A stretch of DNA of 64,000 nucleotides from BACL27 sp964203235 (GTDB taxonomy: Bacteria; Actinomycetota; Acidimicrobiia; Acidimicrobiales; Ilumatobacteraceae). The stretch is taken from positions 744,001 through 808,000 of the forward strand of contig CAXNLE010000001.1 of the NCBI GenBank assembly GCA_964203235.1, read 5' to 3'. The notes under the pieces were generated by a model that saw only the letters and a program-made list of their open reading frames with translations, was not told the origin of the DNA and ran no database searches. Shown one piece after another: positions 34,258-43,387 of this stretch (position 1 is the stretch's first letter; every line of letters starts with the position of its first letter). The position numbers and the translations under genes were made by a program.

Positions 34258-35568
34258 ATGTTACGAATTAAACGGCGGATATTTAAATCCGTCATCTCGG
34301 TTGTTGCTGGGTCAATCCTCAGTCTTGCCATGGTAAACACCGCCAATGCGGCGACTGAATCAATGCCAGTTTTTGGCGACTCAGGTGCATCTGTAACTCA
34401 ATTGCAAGAGGCACTTATTGCTCGAGGATTCACTCTTAAGGGTGGCGCCGATGGCGTCTTCTCAGTCACGACTCGAAACACTCTCAAGAGTTTTCAACGC
34501 ATTGTCGGATTCAGAGCCACTGGCACAGTTGATGAGCGAACTGCAAAGTTTCTCGGACTAGTAGCGCCGAAACAACTTGACCCAAAGGCTTTGCCGACTG
34601 CAGGCACAAAAAGTGAAGAAGTTTGGTCACTTCAGCAGGCACTTGCGAATAATGGCATTCAAGTTAAGGGTGGCGCAGATGGTGTGTTCGGTTTAGCTAC
34701 CAAAATTGCGATTGCAAAATTTCAATCAGCCAAATCGTTGCCAATAACGCAGTCGTTAGATACAGCCACTGCTGCAGCACTCGGCCTGATTCCAGAATCA
34801 GCCGTAGTAAAACCTGTGGTTCAAAATGCAGTAGTTAAGGCTGCGTCCCAACCAGTTGTTGCTAATACAACTGCAACAAGTAGTGAGATGCTGACGATTG
34901 ATACTCTTCCGACGCGCGGTCAGAGAAGTGATGCGGTTCGTCTGGTGCAAGAAAAATTGATTGCTAATTCGATTGAACTCAAAGGTGGAGTTGATGCAAT
35001 TTTCGGCGTCGCTACTTCAATCGCGATTGCGTCATTTCAAACGAGTCGTGGTCTCAAAGTAACTTCGGCGATTGATCTTTCTACTGCTATCGCACTTGGC
35101 GTCCTGCCTGATTTGGTAACTCTTGGTATCCCACAAATAAGTGTTTTTCCATCGCAAGGTCGTTGTAGTTTCAGTGATACTTGGCAACAGTCTCGACCTG
35201 GCGGTCGTCAACACGAAGGTGTCGACATTATGGGTGTTAAAGGTCTCGCTCTGTATGCAGTTGTTGACGGCACGATAACGAAAATGTATGGAGCTGATGC
35301 CGTGTTAAGTGGAAACGCACTTCGATTGACTGCAAGTGATGGCACATACTTCTTCTACGCACATCTTGATTCATTCGCACCTGGACTCGCAGTTGGTTCA
35401 GTCGTCAAAGCCGGACAGATTATCGGCTACATGGGTTCAACTGGTTTTGCTGGTTCGCCTCACTTGCACTTTGAAGTTCATCCAAAAGGTGGAGCGCCAG
35501 TTAGTCCGTACCCAATTGTAAAAGCTGTCGACGCTTGTGACGTTACGGATGTGCTCCCACAACCGTAA
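34258..35568 (+). CDS. Secreted peptidoglycan-binding M23 metallopeptidase
   Basis: 436 residues: signal peptide (about 1-32, ending NTANAA), three peptidoglycan-binding type 1 repeats (about 36-100, 115-182, 217-282; each with the pattern LQ..L...G..LKGG.D..FG..T..A...FQ), then a LytM/M23 domain with HEGVDIMG and HLHFEVHP zinc-binding motifs. It probably cleaves or remodels cell-wall peptides outside the cytoplasm. Strong AAGGGAG before ATG, a structured leader upstream and a terminator downstream make it a single-gene unit. Confidence 0.93.
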   Translation: MLRIKRRIFKSVISVVAGSILSLAMVNTANAATESMPVFGDSGASVTQLQEALIARGFTLKGGADGVFSVTTRNTLKSFQRIVGFRATGTVDERTAKFLGLVAPKQLDPKALPTAGTKSEEVWSLQQALANNGIQVKGGADGVFGLATKIAIAKFQSAKSLPITQSLDTATAAALGLIPESAVVKPVVQNAVVKAASQPVVANTTATSSEMLTIDTLPTRGQRSDAVRLVQEKLIANSIELKGGVDAIFGVATSIAIASFQTSRGLKVTSAIDLSTAIALGVLPDLVTLGIPQISVFPSQGRCSFSDTWQQSRPGGRQHEGVDIMGVKGLALYAVVDGTITKMYGADAVLSGNALRLTASDGTYFFYAHLDSFAPGLAVGSVVKAGQIIGYMGSTGFAGSPHLHFEVHPKGGAPVSPYPIVKAVDACDVTDVLPQP

Positions 35569-35586
35569 TAGCAAGCTCGATTATCG

Positions 35587-35620
35587 GGTGGCGGAGAGGT
35601 GAGATCCTCCGCCACCTTTT
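35587..35620 (+). terminator. Rho-independent terminator after the M23 gene
   Basis: GGTGGCGGAG (35587-35596), loop, CTCCGCCACC (35607-35616), then TTTT. Confidence 0.9.
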
Positions 35621-35645
35621 CACTGTTGTGCTCTATCTAGAGCGT

Positions 35646-36323
35646 TTAATTAGTTCGGTCTTCGCGAGGAATATGCTCAAGATCGGAAAGTGGTGAAAGT
35701 GCGAAAACATAGCCGTCGCCGATTTTTAAAGCCTCTAATCGAGTGACTGAAGCATGGCCTAGAACAAATCTCTCCCACTCCCAAGGTGTCGGGGCAAGAC
35801 CCAACAAGTGACAAATCACTGCACTATTAGTGCCAGCGTGGGCTACAAAGGCGATTCGTTCGCCATGGTTGTCGATATGCCAAATTGGTAACTCGTGTTC
35901 AATTCTATAAATGCCTCTATCGGCAAGAAACTTCTCAGCGCCTGCATGTATCCGAGCGACAAAATCCTTGACTGGTTCGCCACCTTCAAGTCCGTGCCAT
36001 CGTTCTCTGCCCGGACGCGCGCGCTCTTCTTGATAGGCCTTTGAAGCTCTTTCGCCAGGCGAACCGTGCCAAATAGGGCTACGAATTTCTTCTAGCCACG
36101 GCTCAATAACTTCATCTCGTTTTAGTTCTCTAAGTATCGGCGCGGCTGTCTGACGCGTTCTCAGCAACGGCGATACATATATATGGTCTAGGTGCTCGCG
36201 CGCCATACGTTTGCCGAGCAACTCTGCCTGTCGCTGGCCCAATTGTGTAAGCGGTGGGTTATCAACGCACAATCCATTATCTATCCAAAGTGGCTGTGCG
36301 TGCCGAAGCAATAAAAGTTCCAT
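35646..36323 (-). CDS. Histidine phosphatase family protein
   Basis: 225-residue phosphoglycerate-mutase-like phosphatase: LLLRHAQPL carries the phospho-acceptor His, YVSPLLRTRQTA and the second catalytic His in FVAHAGTNS. Substrate not determinable. TAAAGT lies exactly 6 nt before ATG, suggesting a leaderless mRNA separate from the lipoprotein gene 28 nt upstream. Confidence 0.88.
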   Translation of the reverse strand: MELLLLRHAQPLWIDNGLCVDNPPLTQLGQRQAELLGKRMAREHLDHIYVSPLLRTRQTAAPILRELKRDEVIEPWLEEIRSPIWHGSPGERASKAYQEERARPGRERWHGLEGGEPVKDFVARIHAGAEKFLADRGIYRIEHELPIWHIDNHGERIAFVAHAGTNSAVICHLLGLAPTPWEWERFVLGHASVTRLEALKIGDGYVFALSPLSDLEHIPREDRTN

Positions 36324-36329
36324 GCGCTT

Positions 36330-36335
36330 ACTTTA
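36330..36335 (-). promoter_or_regulatory. Putative -10 box for leaderless start at 36323
   Basis: TAAAGT on the minus strand, then AAGCGC, then ATG. Confidence 0.45.
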
Positions 36336-36351
36336 GCAACGGAAACTCGAC

Positions 36352-37122
36352 TTACTTTTGTAGAGATTCTGCAACGTTAATGCTGACCAAACATTCGTCA
36401 AAAGTTTGCTGCACCATATTCCAATAATTCGCATCTAACTGAGAATTATTAATTATGTTTTTACTAATTAATGCAGTACCAATACACAGTGCTTGCTCGT
36501 TCGTTATTGCCACACCAAAAGGTTCAACTACAAGAAAACCGAACGAGGCAGCAACGCTTTGTTCGTTGTCCGCACTCACATCAGGTAGTTCTTGGGTCTC
36601 ATCTTGAATCAATGGGTCAGGGAGAGTTGTGCCAACACTCGGGAGTTTGATGATGACGTTCTTGATTTCAACCTGACACTCGGTATCAATGAAATCTCCG
36701 AGATCGGTTTGCGCCTGTTCGATTTCATCACTCGTTAGTCGCACTGCCGCACTGGTAGCAGACGCATCTTTGGCGATCATGCCACCCTGCCAGTCAATCG
36801 CTTCAAGTGCCGACGCAAACGATTCATAGGTTTCTGCTAATTGTGCGATTGAGACGTAGATTCGAGGCGGAGCAAATTCGGACATTGAGCTCAATGTTGA
36901 AACCAACTCGCTAAAAACTTCGCGCAAACGACCTGGACTCGTTGTTTCAAAGTCTGAACTGATCTCTGCAAATCCCGTGCTGGCTTCGTTCCATCTTTCT
37001 GCCGAATCGCAAACGGCATCTGTGTCTGCGCTTTGTGAGCACGAGGCTGTAAAGACAACAAATAGAATCGCGATTACAGAACACGAAACAAATTTCTGAT
37101 TAAACAATTTACAAAGTGGCAT
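36352..37122 (-). CDS. Putative lipoprotein, unknown function
   Basis: 256 residues with a signal peptide ending in the lipobox FTASC, followed by an acidic, mostly helical extracytoplasmic region. I recognise no domain. It starts 6 nt after the stop of the ABC exporter gene, so it probably belongs to that operon and may be an accessory factor. Codon use resembles its neighbours. Confidence 0.72.
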   Translation of the reverse strand: MPLCKLFNQKFVSCSVIAILFVVFTASCSQSADTDAVCDSAERWNEASTGFAEISSDFETTSPGRLREVFSELVSTLSSMSEFAPPRIYVSIAQLAETYESFASALEAIDWQGGMIAKDASATSAAVRLTSDEIEQAQTDLGDFIDTECQVEIKNVIIKLPSVGTTLPDPLIQDETQELPDVSADNEQSVAASFGFLVVEPFGVAITNEQALCIGTALISKNIINNSQLDANYWNMVQQTFDECLVSINVAESLQK

Positions 37123-37128
37123 TTAAAC

Positions 37129-38928
37129 TCACGATCTTGTTTGGCTTGATGATGATGAAAGCCATTGTTCGTATAACTTAGAGTACTTTCCGTTGCGACT
37201 AATCAGATTTTGGTGCGAACCGTCTTCGACTATTAAACCATTTTCAAGAACTAAAATTCTGTCGGCGCGTGATGCTGTTGATAATCGGTGTGCTATTGAA
37301 ACCGTAGTTCTTCCGGTCGAAATGACCCGTAGTGCTCGCGCCAGTTGAACCTCTGTGAGTGCGTCAACTGCGGATGTGGCTTCGTCCAAGACGAGAACAT
37401 CAGGATTTGTAAGTGATGCACGTGCGAGTGCAATTAGTTGGCGTTCACCCGCCGATAGCGATGAACCGCGTTGGCCTACATGAGTCTCAAGGCCCATCGG
37501 CAAAGAATTCATCCATTCGGTTAGTTCTAGTCGGTCAATTGCCAGATTTAGATCATCTTGAGTTGCATCTGGGCGCGCAAACAATAAGTTGTATGCAATC
37601 GTCTCGGCAAATAAAAATGGCTCTTGTGGTACTACTACTAAGCGATGTCGAAGATCGTCGTTGTCAATATCGCGAAGATCAACCCCAGATAACAACACAC
37701 TTCCAATCGTTGGATCAGCCAAGCGCGAAATCAATCTCGCAAGTGTTGTTTTGCCAGAACCAGAAGATCCAACTAACGCGATGTGTTGCTGTGCAGGAAT
37801 CACCAATGAAATATTTCGAAGAACCGGCAAATCATCGTCTTGCGAATCGAGGCGCGAACTGTAAGCGAAACTCAAATCACGAAATTCAATACCTATCGGG
37901 CCTTCAGGTATCGCAATCGGGTTGATTGCTGCTGGCGGGCCTACTGGGGTATCCAGCACACTGAGAACTCTGCGCAATCCTGCTACGGCGGTTTGGGTTT
38001 GGTCGACAACCTCTGTGAATTCGGCAATCGGTTCGAGAAATCTATAAGTCAAAAAAAGAAAGCCGACCATCGCCCCAGCAGATAATCCGCCACCAACGCC
38101 GCGCAAAACGCCAACCACAACTATTGCGACGATTGTAAATACCGCAAATATCTCGCCAGAAGGAAACAAGAAGGCACCGATAACCCCGGCTTTTACCTGA
38201 GATTCTGAACGTATCTTTACTGCCTTCTTCGTTCGAGCAACCATCGGCGCATGTGCGTTGTAAGCCCGTAATGTTTCGGTGCCCGAGACAAGTTCGCTAA
38301 CCGCGCCAAGTAGATCCGCATTATTCTGTCGTGCGAGATCGTATGCACCGACAAGTCTTTTTTGTAGTGATCGAAGTACGAAGAACAATGGTGCCGAAAC
38401 GCTGAATGCGACTAGTGCCAAGATCCAGTCATACGAAAGCATCACGCAAGCAACTACCACCATCAAAGAACCGTCGAGCAACCACACCAATGCACCCCAT
38501 GAAAAAAATAGCGTGAGTGTTTCGATATCACTCGTCACTCTTGAGACGAGAGCGCCACGTCGCTCTTCATTGTGATCAGCCAAACTAAGTCGGTGAATGT
38601 GATCGTAGAGTTTGACTCGAATTGTGTACAGGCCCTGTTCAGCGCTGATCCCAAGTCTCAACACCGCAGTTCTTAATGCCCATGCAGTTGAGATAACGGC
38701 CACTGCTGCGATTACACCTAAAACACAGATGTAGCCAACGCGAACATTGCCAGGTTCTAAACCGTTATCAATACTCTGCTGTATCAAAATCGGTACCGCA
38801 ACTCTTGCAAGTGAACCAATGACTGCAAGAAAAAAAGTAATTACAATTCCTTTGCCGAGGTCAGGCGCAATATCAACACCGCGCGAGATCGTCTTGGCTG
38901 TGCCGAAGCGCCCTAGTGGTTCATTCAT
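37129..38928 (-). CDS. ABC exporter half-transporter, canonical NBD subunit
   Basis: 599-residue type IV ABC exporter half: six-span membrane domain (about residues 25-310) and NBD with Walker A GSSGSGKTT, Q-loop VPQEPFLFAE, Walker B VLVLDEATSAVD with the catalytic Glu, and H-switch SIAHRLST. The signature reads LSAGERQ rather than LSGGQ. It starts at ATG 38928, overlapping the partner's stop by 8 nt, so the two are made in coupled fashion and very likely form a heterodimer in the inner membrane. Substrate unknown. Confidence 0.9.
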   Translation of the reverse strand: MNEPLGRFGTAKTISRGVDIAPDLGKGIVITFFLAVIGSLARVAVPILIQQSIDNGLEPGNVRVGYICVLGVIAAVAVISTAWALRTAVLRLGISAEQGLYTIRVKLYDHIHRLSLADHNEERRGALVSRVTSDIETLTLFFSWGALVWLLDGSLMVVVACVMLSYDWILALVAFSVSAPLFFVLRSLQKRLVGAYDLARQNNADLLGAVSELVSGTETLRAYNAHAPMVARTKKAVKIRSESQVKAGVIGAFLFPSGEIFAVFTIVAIVVVGVLRGVGGGLSAGAMVGFLFLTYRFLEPIAEFTEVVDQTQTAVAGLRRVLSVLDTPVGPPAAINPIAIPEGPIGIEFRDLSFAYSSRLDSQDDDLPVLRNISLVIPAQQHIALVGSSGSGKTTLARLISRLADPTIGSVLLSGVDLRDIDNDDLRHRLVVVPQEPFLFAETIAYNLLFARPDATQDDLNLAIDRLELTEWMNSLPMGLETHVGQRGSSLSAGERQLIALARASLTNPDVLVLDEATSAVDALTEVQLARALRVISTGRTTVSIAHRLSTASRADRILVLENGLIVEDGSHQNLISRNGKYSKLYEQWLSSSSSQTRS

Positions 38929-40723
38929 GGCGATCGTGCTCAAACGCATTGATCAATTCTCGGTAGTCGCTGTTGCGTGTGTACAACACTTCATGACGGG
39001 CATGGTCAACAATCTGCCCGTTGCGCATATACAACACTTCATCAGCAAGTGCGATTGTTGAAGGTCGTGATGCCACGATCACCAATGTCGTCGTGTTTAT
39101 ATCCGTCATAGACATTTCGCGCAGATTATTGACCACGCGTGCCTCTGTTGCCGGATCAAGAGCCGAAGTCGTGTCGTCAAGAAGCAGCACTGCACGGTTA
39201 TGAGCAATTGCCCGGGCCAGAGCGATTCTCTGACGCTGACCGCCACTCAGACTTACACCGCGCTCGCCCATTATGGTGTCTAATCCATTGGTGAGATCGC
39301 TAATGAAATCTGTGCATTCTGCGATGCGTAGTGATTTTTCAACTTGTGCGTCTGTGATCGACGAATCCAAAGTGATATTAAATCTCAAACTTTCAGCGAA
39401 CAAAAATGCTTCTTGAAATACCAGACCAACCCCGCCTGGTTGCACCGAAATTATTCCCGAGTCGCTTTTAATAAGACCGCTCAACAGATGCAACAGAGTC
39501 GTCTTGCCACACCCTGTCGCACCGACGATTGCTACTGTTCGGCCGCTCAAAATTTCAAGAGACAAATCTTTCAATACAGAGTTCGCTGGCGTGTGCGAAA
39601 AACTTATGTTGTTACAACTTAAGGCAACACCTGATTTTGGGATTTGAATTACATCGTTTGGATCTTGCCCAATCGGTTCATCTAAAACTTCGCGGACACG
39701 TCGCCACCCTGCAACAGAGTGTGGAATTTCTGAAAAAAGATAACCAATAATTCTTAATGGAAAAACCAAGAGCGTGAACAGATAGATGAAACTAGTCAAG
39801 TCACCAACACTCATTGCGCCGGTCTTGACGCGGATTGCGCCAAGAACAATCAGCGTGATGTTGATCAACGAAGGAATCGCGTCGATCGCGGCTTCAAAAG
39901 TTGAACGTACTGAAACAGCGTCAATACGTGCGTTACGCAGACGAGATGTGATTACTGCCAACCGCTCTGTCTCACGGTTTTCGGCACCAAATGATTTAAC
40001 GACCATCACACCGTCGAAACTTTCGTGAACTGCCTGCGATAGTGAACCGAGTTCGTCTTGTGCAAGTGCATAGAAGCGATCGATTCTCTTCTGGTACCCG
40101 ATATTGAGCATCAGTAAAATTGGAAAAACAACAATTGCTAAAACCCCAAGCGGGATGTCGACAGAAAGCATCCAGACTGATGAAACCAGCATCATCACAA
40201 GTACTGAAGAAGCAAAAGGCAACGGTGCAAGAATCGCAACGCTTGCATCTGAATCGACGCCGCAACGAGCCACGATGTCTCCTGTCATCCGCTTGCGATG
40301 CCATGTGATCGGCTGGGCTACAACATGATCAAGCACTTGATTGGTAATAGATTCTGCGGTACGCCATTCGGTTCTACCTGCAAAACTTCTTCGTACTACC
40401 ACCCCAGCGGCTCGAATTAATCCGATGCCAATTACTAAACACGCGCCGATAACTATTGCTGAGGTGTCGATTTCGCCATCATTGAACCTAATCAAAATGA
40501 CGCGATCAACCATCCACCGAACACCAATTGAAGAGCCGACAGTGCAAATCGCAAATACCGCAGCGCCAGTAACTGCAATGGCGAAAAGCTTTGGGTGAAA
40601 CTTAACTATGACTCGAATTAATTGAAGCGCTTCTTTAAGTCGCGAATCGGTAGTTGAGTTATTTTCTGGAATATCTGAGAGATCTGAGACATCTGAGAGA
40701 TCTGTGACATTATTTTTCACCAT
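38921..40723 (-). CDS. ABC exporter half-transporter, degenerate NBD subunit
   Basis: 600 residues with an N-terminal hydrophilic extension containing the reiterated DLSDVSDLSD, six spans (about 50-330) and an NBD: Walker A GATGCGKTT, signature LSGGQRQ intact, but Walker B is LLLDDTTSALD (catalytic Glu replaced by Asp) and the switch is VASRPST (His replaced by Ser). This is the degenerate-site pattern of heterodimeric exporters such as TM287/288. The partner lies immediately downstream. Confidence 0.9.
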   Translation of the reverse strand: MVKNNVTDLSDVSDLSDIPENNSTTDSRLKEALQLIRVIVKFHPKLFAIAVTGAAVFAICTVGSSIGVRWMVDRVILIRFNDGEIDTSAIVIGACLVIGIGLIRAAGVVVRRSFAGRTEWRTAESITNQVLDHVVAQPITWHRKRMTGDIVARCGVDSDASVAILAPLPFASSVLVMMLVSSVWMLSVDIPLGVLAIVVFPILLMLNIGYQKRIDRFYALAQDELGSLSQAVHESFDGVMVVKSFGAENRETERLAVITSRLRNARIDAVSVRSTFEAAIDAIPSLINITLIVLGAIRVKTGAMSVGDLTSFIYLFTLLVFPLRIIGYLFSEIPHSVAGWRRVREVLDEPIGQDPNDVIQIPKSGVALSCNNISFSHTPANSVLKDLSLEILSGRTVAIVGATGCGKTTLLHLLSGLIKSDSGIISVQPGGVGLVFQEAFLFAESLRFNITLDSSITDAQVEKSLRIAECTDFISDLTNGLDTIMGERGVSLSGGQRQRIALARAIAHNRAVLLLDDTTSALDPATEARVVNNLREMSMTDINTTTLVIVASRPSTIALADEVLYMRNGQIVDHARHEVLYTRNSDYRELINAFEHDRHE

Positions 40724-40765
40724 ATAGTTCTATCATTTTGACCTGATCGCCTAGCCTCTTAGGTC

Positions 40766-41278
40766 GTGAAGCTTTTCGTGCGAGGACTTTTGACAGTTGT
40801 GATTGCATCGATTTGCGCGATGTGGATTTATGGTTTGTTCTTTGCATCAAAACAGGCTGTGAATAAATTTGACGATCGAATTTGGGCTGAGAAAGCGCAA
40901 TCTCGTTGTCTCATCGCCGAGCAACAGCGCGTCGAATTAGCCGATTACCGAATTGTTGATGACTTGGGGGCCGACGCAATTGCAGAAAGGGCGATGATCG
41001 TAGACAAAGCCACCGACACGATTGAGTCTTTTGTGAAAGAGTTTCGAGCAAATTTGCCAACAGACGCAAAAGGTATAGCAATAGTTGGTTTATGGTTAGA
41101 CGATTACGAAATCTATATTGCAGATCGGCGCTCGTTTGCTGATGATCTCAGAAATGACATCAACTTACAGTTTTCTGAAACTGCGATCAAGGGTCTGCCG
41201 ATCAGTGAAAAGATTGCAACATTTGCCGCCGACAACGAAATGTCGTACTGCAAGCCACCGTTAGATCTCTCTATCTAA
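40766..41278 (+). CDS. Hypothetical protein with N-terminal signal anchor
   Basis: 170 residues from GTG 40766. One hydrophobic segment (about residues 7-26), then an alpha/beta-looking soluble region with two Cys (SRCLIAE and SYCKPP), presumably extracytoplasmic. No family recognised. It is divergent from the ABC exporter (42 bp) and its end overlaps the convergent acyltransferase gene by 18 bp. TAGCCT lies 8 nt before GTG. Confidence 0.68.
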   Translation: MKLFVRGLLTVVIASICAMWIYGLFFASKQAVNKFDDRIWAEKAQSRCLIAEQQRVELADYRIVDDLGADAIAERAMIVDKATDTIESFVKEFRANLPTDAKGIAIVGLWLDDYEIYIADRRSFADDLRNDINLQFSETAIKGLPISEKIATFAADNEMSYCKPPLDLSI

Positions 41279-41902
41279 TTTTTTCCAGCCTTCATTGTGT
41301 GTGTATTGCTTGACCACTCGAGCAGGTGAACCTACAGCCACGCAATAATCTGGCAACTCCCCTGTTACAACTGAGTTCGCGCCGACTGCAACATGCTTTC
41401 CAATCTTTGCGCCAGGCAACACGACCACTCCATGTCCAAGCCACGAACCTTCACCAATCGAGACCGCGCGTTCGGGTTGTGATTGTTGAGAAATAGGTTT
41501 TGAAATATCCAAGTAACCGTGACTTTGATCGGTGATGTAGACGTGATGGCCAGTCCAAACATCGTCACCGATATCTATCGACAGATGACCAACGATTCCA
41601 GAGCCGCGACCAATCAGACAACGATCACCGATTTTTACAACAGGATTCGTTAAACACTTTTGACCTGGCATCATCCCCGCAGACAGTGCAACATGTTCGC
41701 CGATCATTGTGTCTTTGCCAATGTGAATGTAGTTCTCGTTAAAAATCGTCGTGATGGGAAACATAATTATTGAGCCAGTACCGAACTTGCCAAATCTTTT
41801 ACCGCGACGAGAATCGGGTCCGATTGCCGCATTTGCAGTGAACCATTTCCAGAACCCTGCGAGAAGATCGCTTCTTGTATCACTCATTTTTAAACGTCGC
41901 AT
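41261..41902 (-). CDS. Left-handed beta-helix (hexapeptide) acyltransferase
   Basis: 213 residues with hexapeptide-repeat coils (IGKDTMIGEHVALSAG, VKIGDRCLIGRGSGIVGH, SIGEGSWLGHGVVVLPGAKIGKHVAVGA), the layout of maltose/galactoside O-acetyltransferase-like trimers, and the ending VAVGSPARVVKQY. Likely acylates a sugar or antibiotic-like acceptor; donor and acceptor unknown. TACGAT-N6 precedes ATG 41902, supporting that start over ATG 41887. Confidence 0.88.
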   Translation of the reverse strand: MRRLKMSDTRSDLLAGFWKWFTANAAIGPDSRRGKRFGKFGTGSIIMFPITTIFNENYIHIGKDTMIGEHVALSAGMMPGQKCLTNPVVKIGDRCLIGRGSGIVGHLSIDIGDDVWTGHHVYITDQSHGYLDISKPISQQSQPERAVSIGEGSWLGHGVVVLPGAKIGKHVAVGANSVVTGELPDYCVAVGSPARVVKQYTHNEGWKKLDREI

Positions 41903-41908
41903 AACGAC

Positions 41909-41914
41909 ATCGTA
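41909..41914 (-). promoter_or_regulatory. Putative -10 box for leaderless start at 41902
   Basis: TACGAT on the minus strand, then GTCGTT, then ATG. Confidence 0.45.
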
Positions 41915-41926
41915 GTTAAGACTGAT

Positions 41927-41932
41927 TAACCT
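41927..41932 (+). promoter_or_regulatory. Putative -10 box for leaderless start at 41939
   Basis: TAACCT then AGAAAC then ATG. This divergent gap is 36 bp and holds two opposed boxes. Confidence 0.5.
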
Positions 41933-41938
41933 AGAAAC

Positions 41939-43387
41939 ATGGCTGTAGTTACAAATTCGTCTGGTTCATTTAATGGCAATGATCTCGGGTCAGGATTGAT
42001 CGAGTTTCTGGGTATTCAATTTGCAACCGCTAATCGTTTTGAAGAACCTGTTGACGTCGTTAGCTATACAAAAGAAGTTAACGCAAAAGTTTTCGGTCCA
42101 CAATCGCCACAAGTGCCCGGTTTCATGGAAGAGATTCTTGATACTAAGTCGTTACCTATTGACGAAAATTGTCTCTTTCTGAACATTTGGACTAACAACA
42201 AATTCATTGGTGAAGCAGCGAAAAACGAAAAGCATAAATTGAAGCCAGTTTTATTCTGGATACATGGTGGTGCTTATACAAACGGCACGGCTGCAACGAG
42301 TTGGTATAACGGTTCGTCGCTGGTTACTCGGGGCGATGTAGTGGTTGTCAGCATAAATTATCGGCTAGGACCGTTTGGTTTTCTCGGTGACAATAATCTA
42401 GGCACGCTTGATCAAATCAGCGCCCTGAGATGGGTAAACCGAAACATCGAAATATTTGGCGGTGACCCGAATAATGTGACGATATTTGGAGAATCAGCCG
42501 GCGGTAGCAGTGTTGTCGCTTTAACAGCCTCACCACTCGTCGCAGGTTTGGTGACGCGAGCATGGGCGATGAGCCCATCTTTGTGCCAACTTCGCACAAA
42601 GAAAGAAGCATCGATCGCCCTCGAGCAATATCTAGGTTTCGCAAACTGTAAATCACTCGCAGAGTTACGAGAGCTTTCGGTTCAACAGATGATTGATGCC
42701 ACCGCCCAAATGTTCGTCGATGTTGAAAATTACATTTCAACGTTTACGCCAACTTGTGGAGGTGCTGGATTACCCGAAGACATCTACGCTGCATCGGCAA
42801 ACTCAGGGATCCCACTCGTAGTGGGTACGAATCATGACGAGAATCGCCTGTGGTCAGTACTACACCCAGATTCAGCGACGCTTGATATTGAAGGAGCGCT
42901 TGTTTATTACCGCAAAGCTTTTGCCGATAACGCACAAACAGCATGGGATTTATATTCGAAACTTCGGACCAACCACTCCCCGTCTCAAATGGTTGCAGCA
43001 CTTCAGACCGATGAGAACTTCCGATCGCCTGCGTGGAAGCTTTGCGAGGAACGCAGTGAACTAGATACCCCAACTTGGATGTATTGGTTCACTTGGCCAA
43101 CGCCGATTTTTGACGGAGCGTTTGGCTCATGCCACGCCTTAGATATCCCATTCGTATTTCACAATCTGAAGGCCCCACGTGTAGAAGTTTTCACTGGCGA
43201 TCATGCTTCGCGTGAGCCGATTGCCGACAGGATCTCTGGAGAGCTTCTTTCGTACGCAAAGAATGGTGTTGTTTCGTGGCCACAATATGAAAGTATCAAA
43301 CGAGCAACTTTGAAAGTTGATCTTGAGACTGTTTTGATAACTGACCCAGAACCAGAACTTCGAACATTGTGGAGCACGATGGCGTGA
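41939..43387 (+). CDS. Carboxylesterase type B
   Basis: 482-residue esterase of the cholinesterase/para-nitrobenzyl esterase group: oxyanion-hole HGGAYTNGT, nucleophile Ser186 in FGESAGGSS, acid in NHDENRL, and catalytic His in GSCHALDIPFVF. No signal peptide, so cytoplasmic. It is coupled by GTGA overlap to the amine oxidase gene, suggesting that it releases an amine- or amino-acid-bearing product, which is inference. Confidence 0.9.
   Translation: MAVVTNSSGSFNGNDLGSGLIEFLGIQFATANRFEEPVDVVSYTKEVNAKVFGPQSPQVPGFMEEILDTKSLPIDENCLFLNIWTNNKFIGEAAKNEKHKLKPVLFWIHGGAYTNGTAATSWYNGSSLVTRGDVVVVSINYRLGPFGFLGDNNLGTLDQISALRWVNRNIEIFGGDPNNVTIFGESAGGSSVVALTASPLVAGLVTRAWAMSPSLCQLRTKKEASIALEQYLGFANCKSLAELRELSVQQMIDATAQMFVDVENYISTFTPTCGGAGLPEDIYAASANSGIPLVVGTNHDENRLWSVLHPDSATLDIEGALVYYRKAFADNAQTAWDLYSKLRTNHSPSQMVAALQTDENFRSPAWKLCEERSELDTPTWMYWFTWPTPIFDGAFGSCHALDIPFVFHNLKAPRVEVFTGDHASREPIADRISGELLSYAKNGVVSWPQYESIKRATLKVDLETVLITDPEPELRTLWSTMA

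Noticed and set aside
40672..40705. Short repeat in the first codons of the ABC exporter gene (DLSDVSDLSD)
   Set aside because: Two imperfect units in a low-complexity linker; probably slippage without function.
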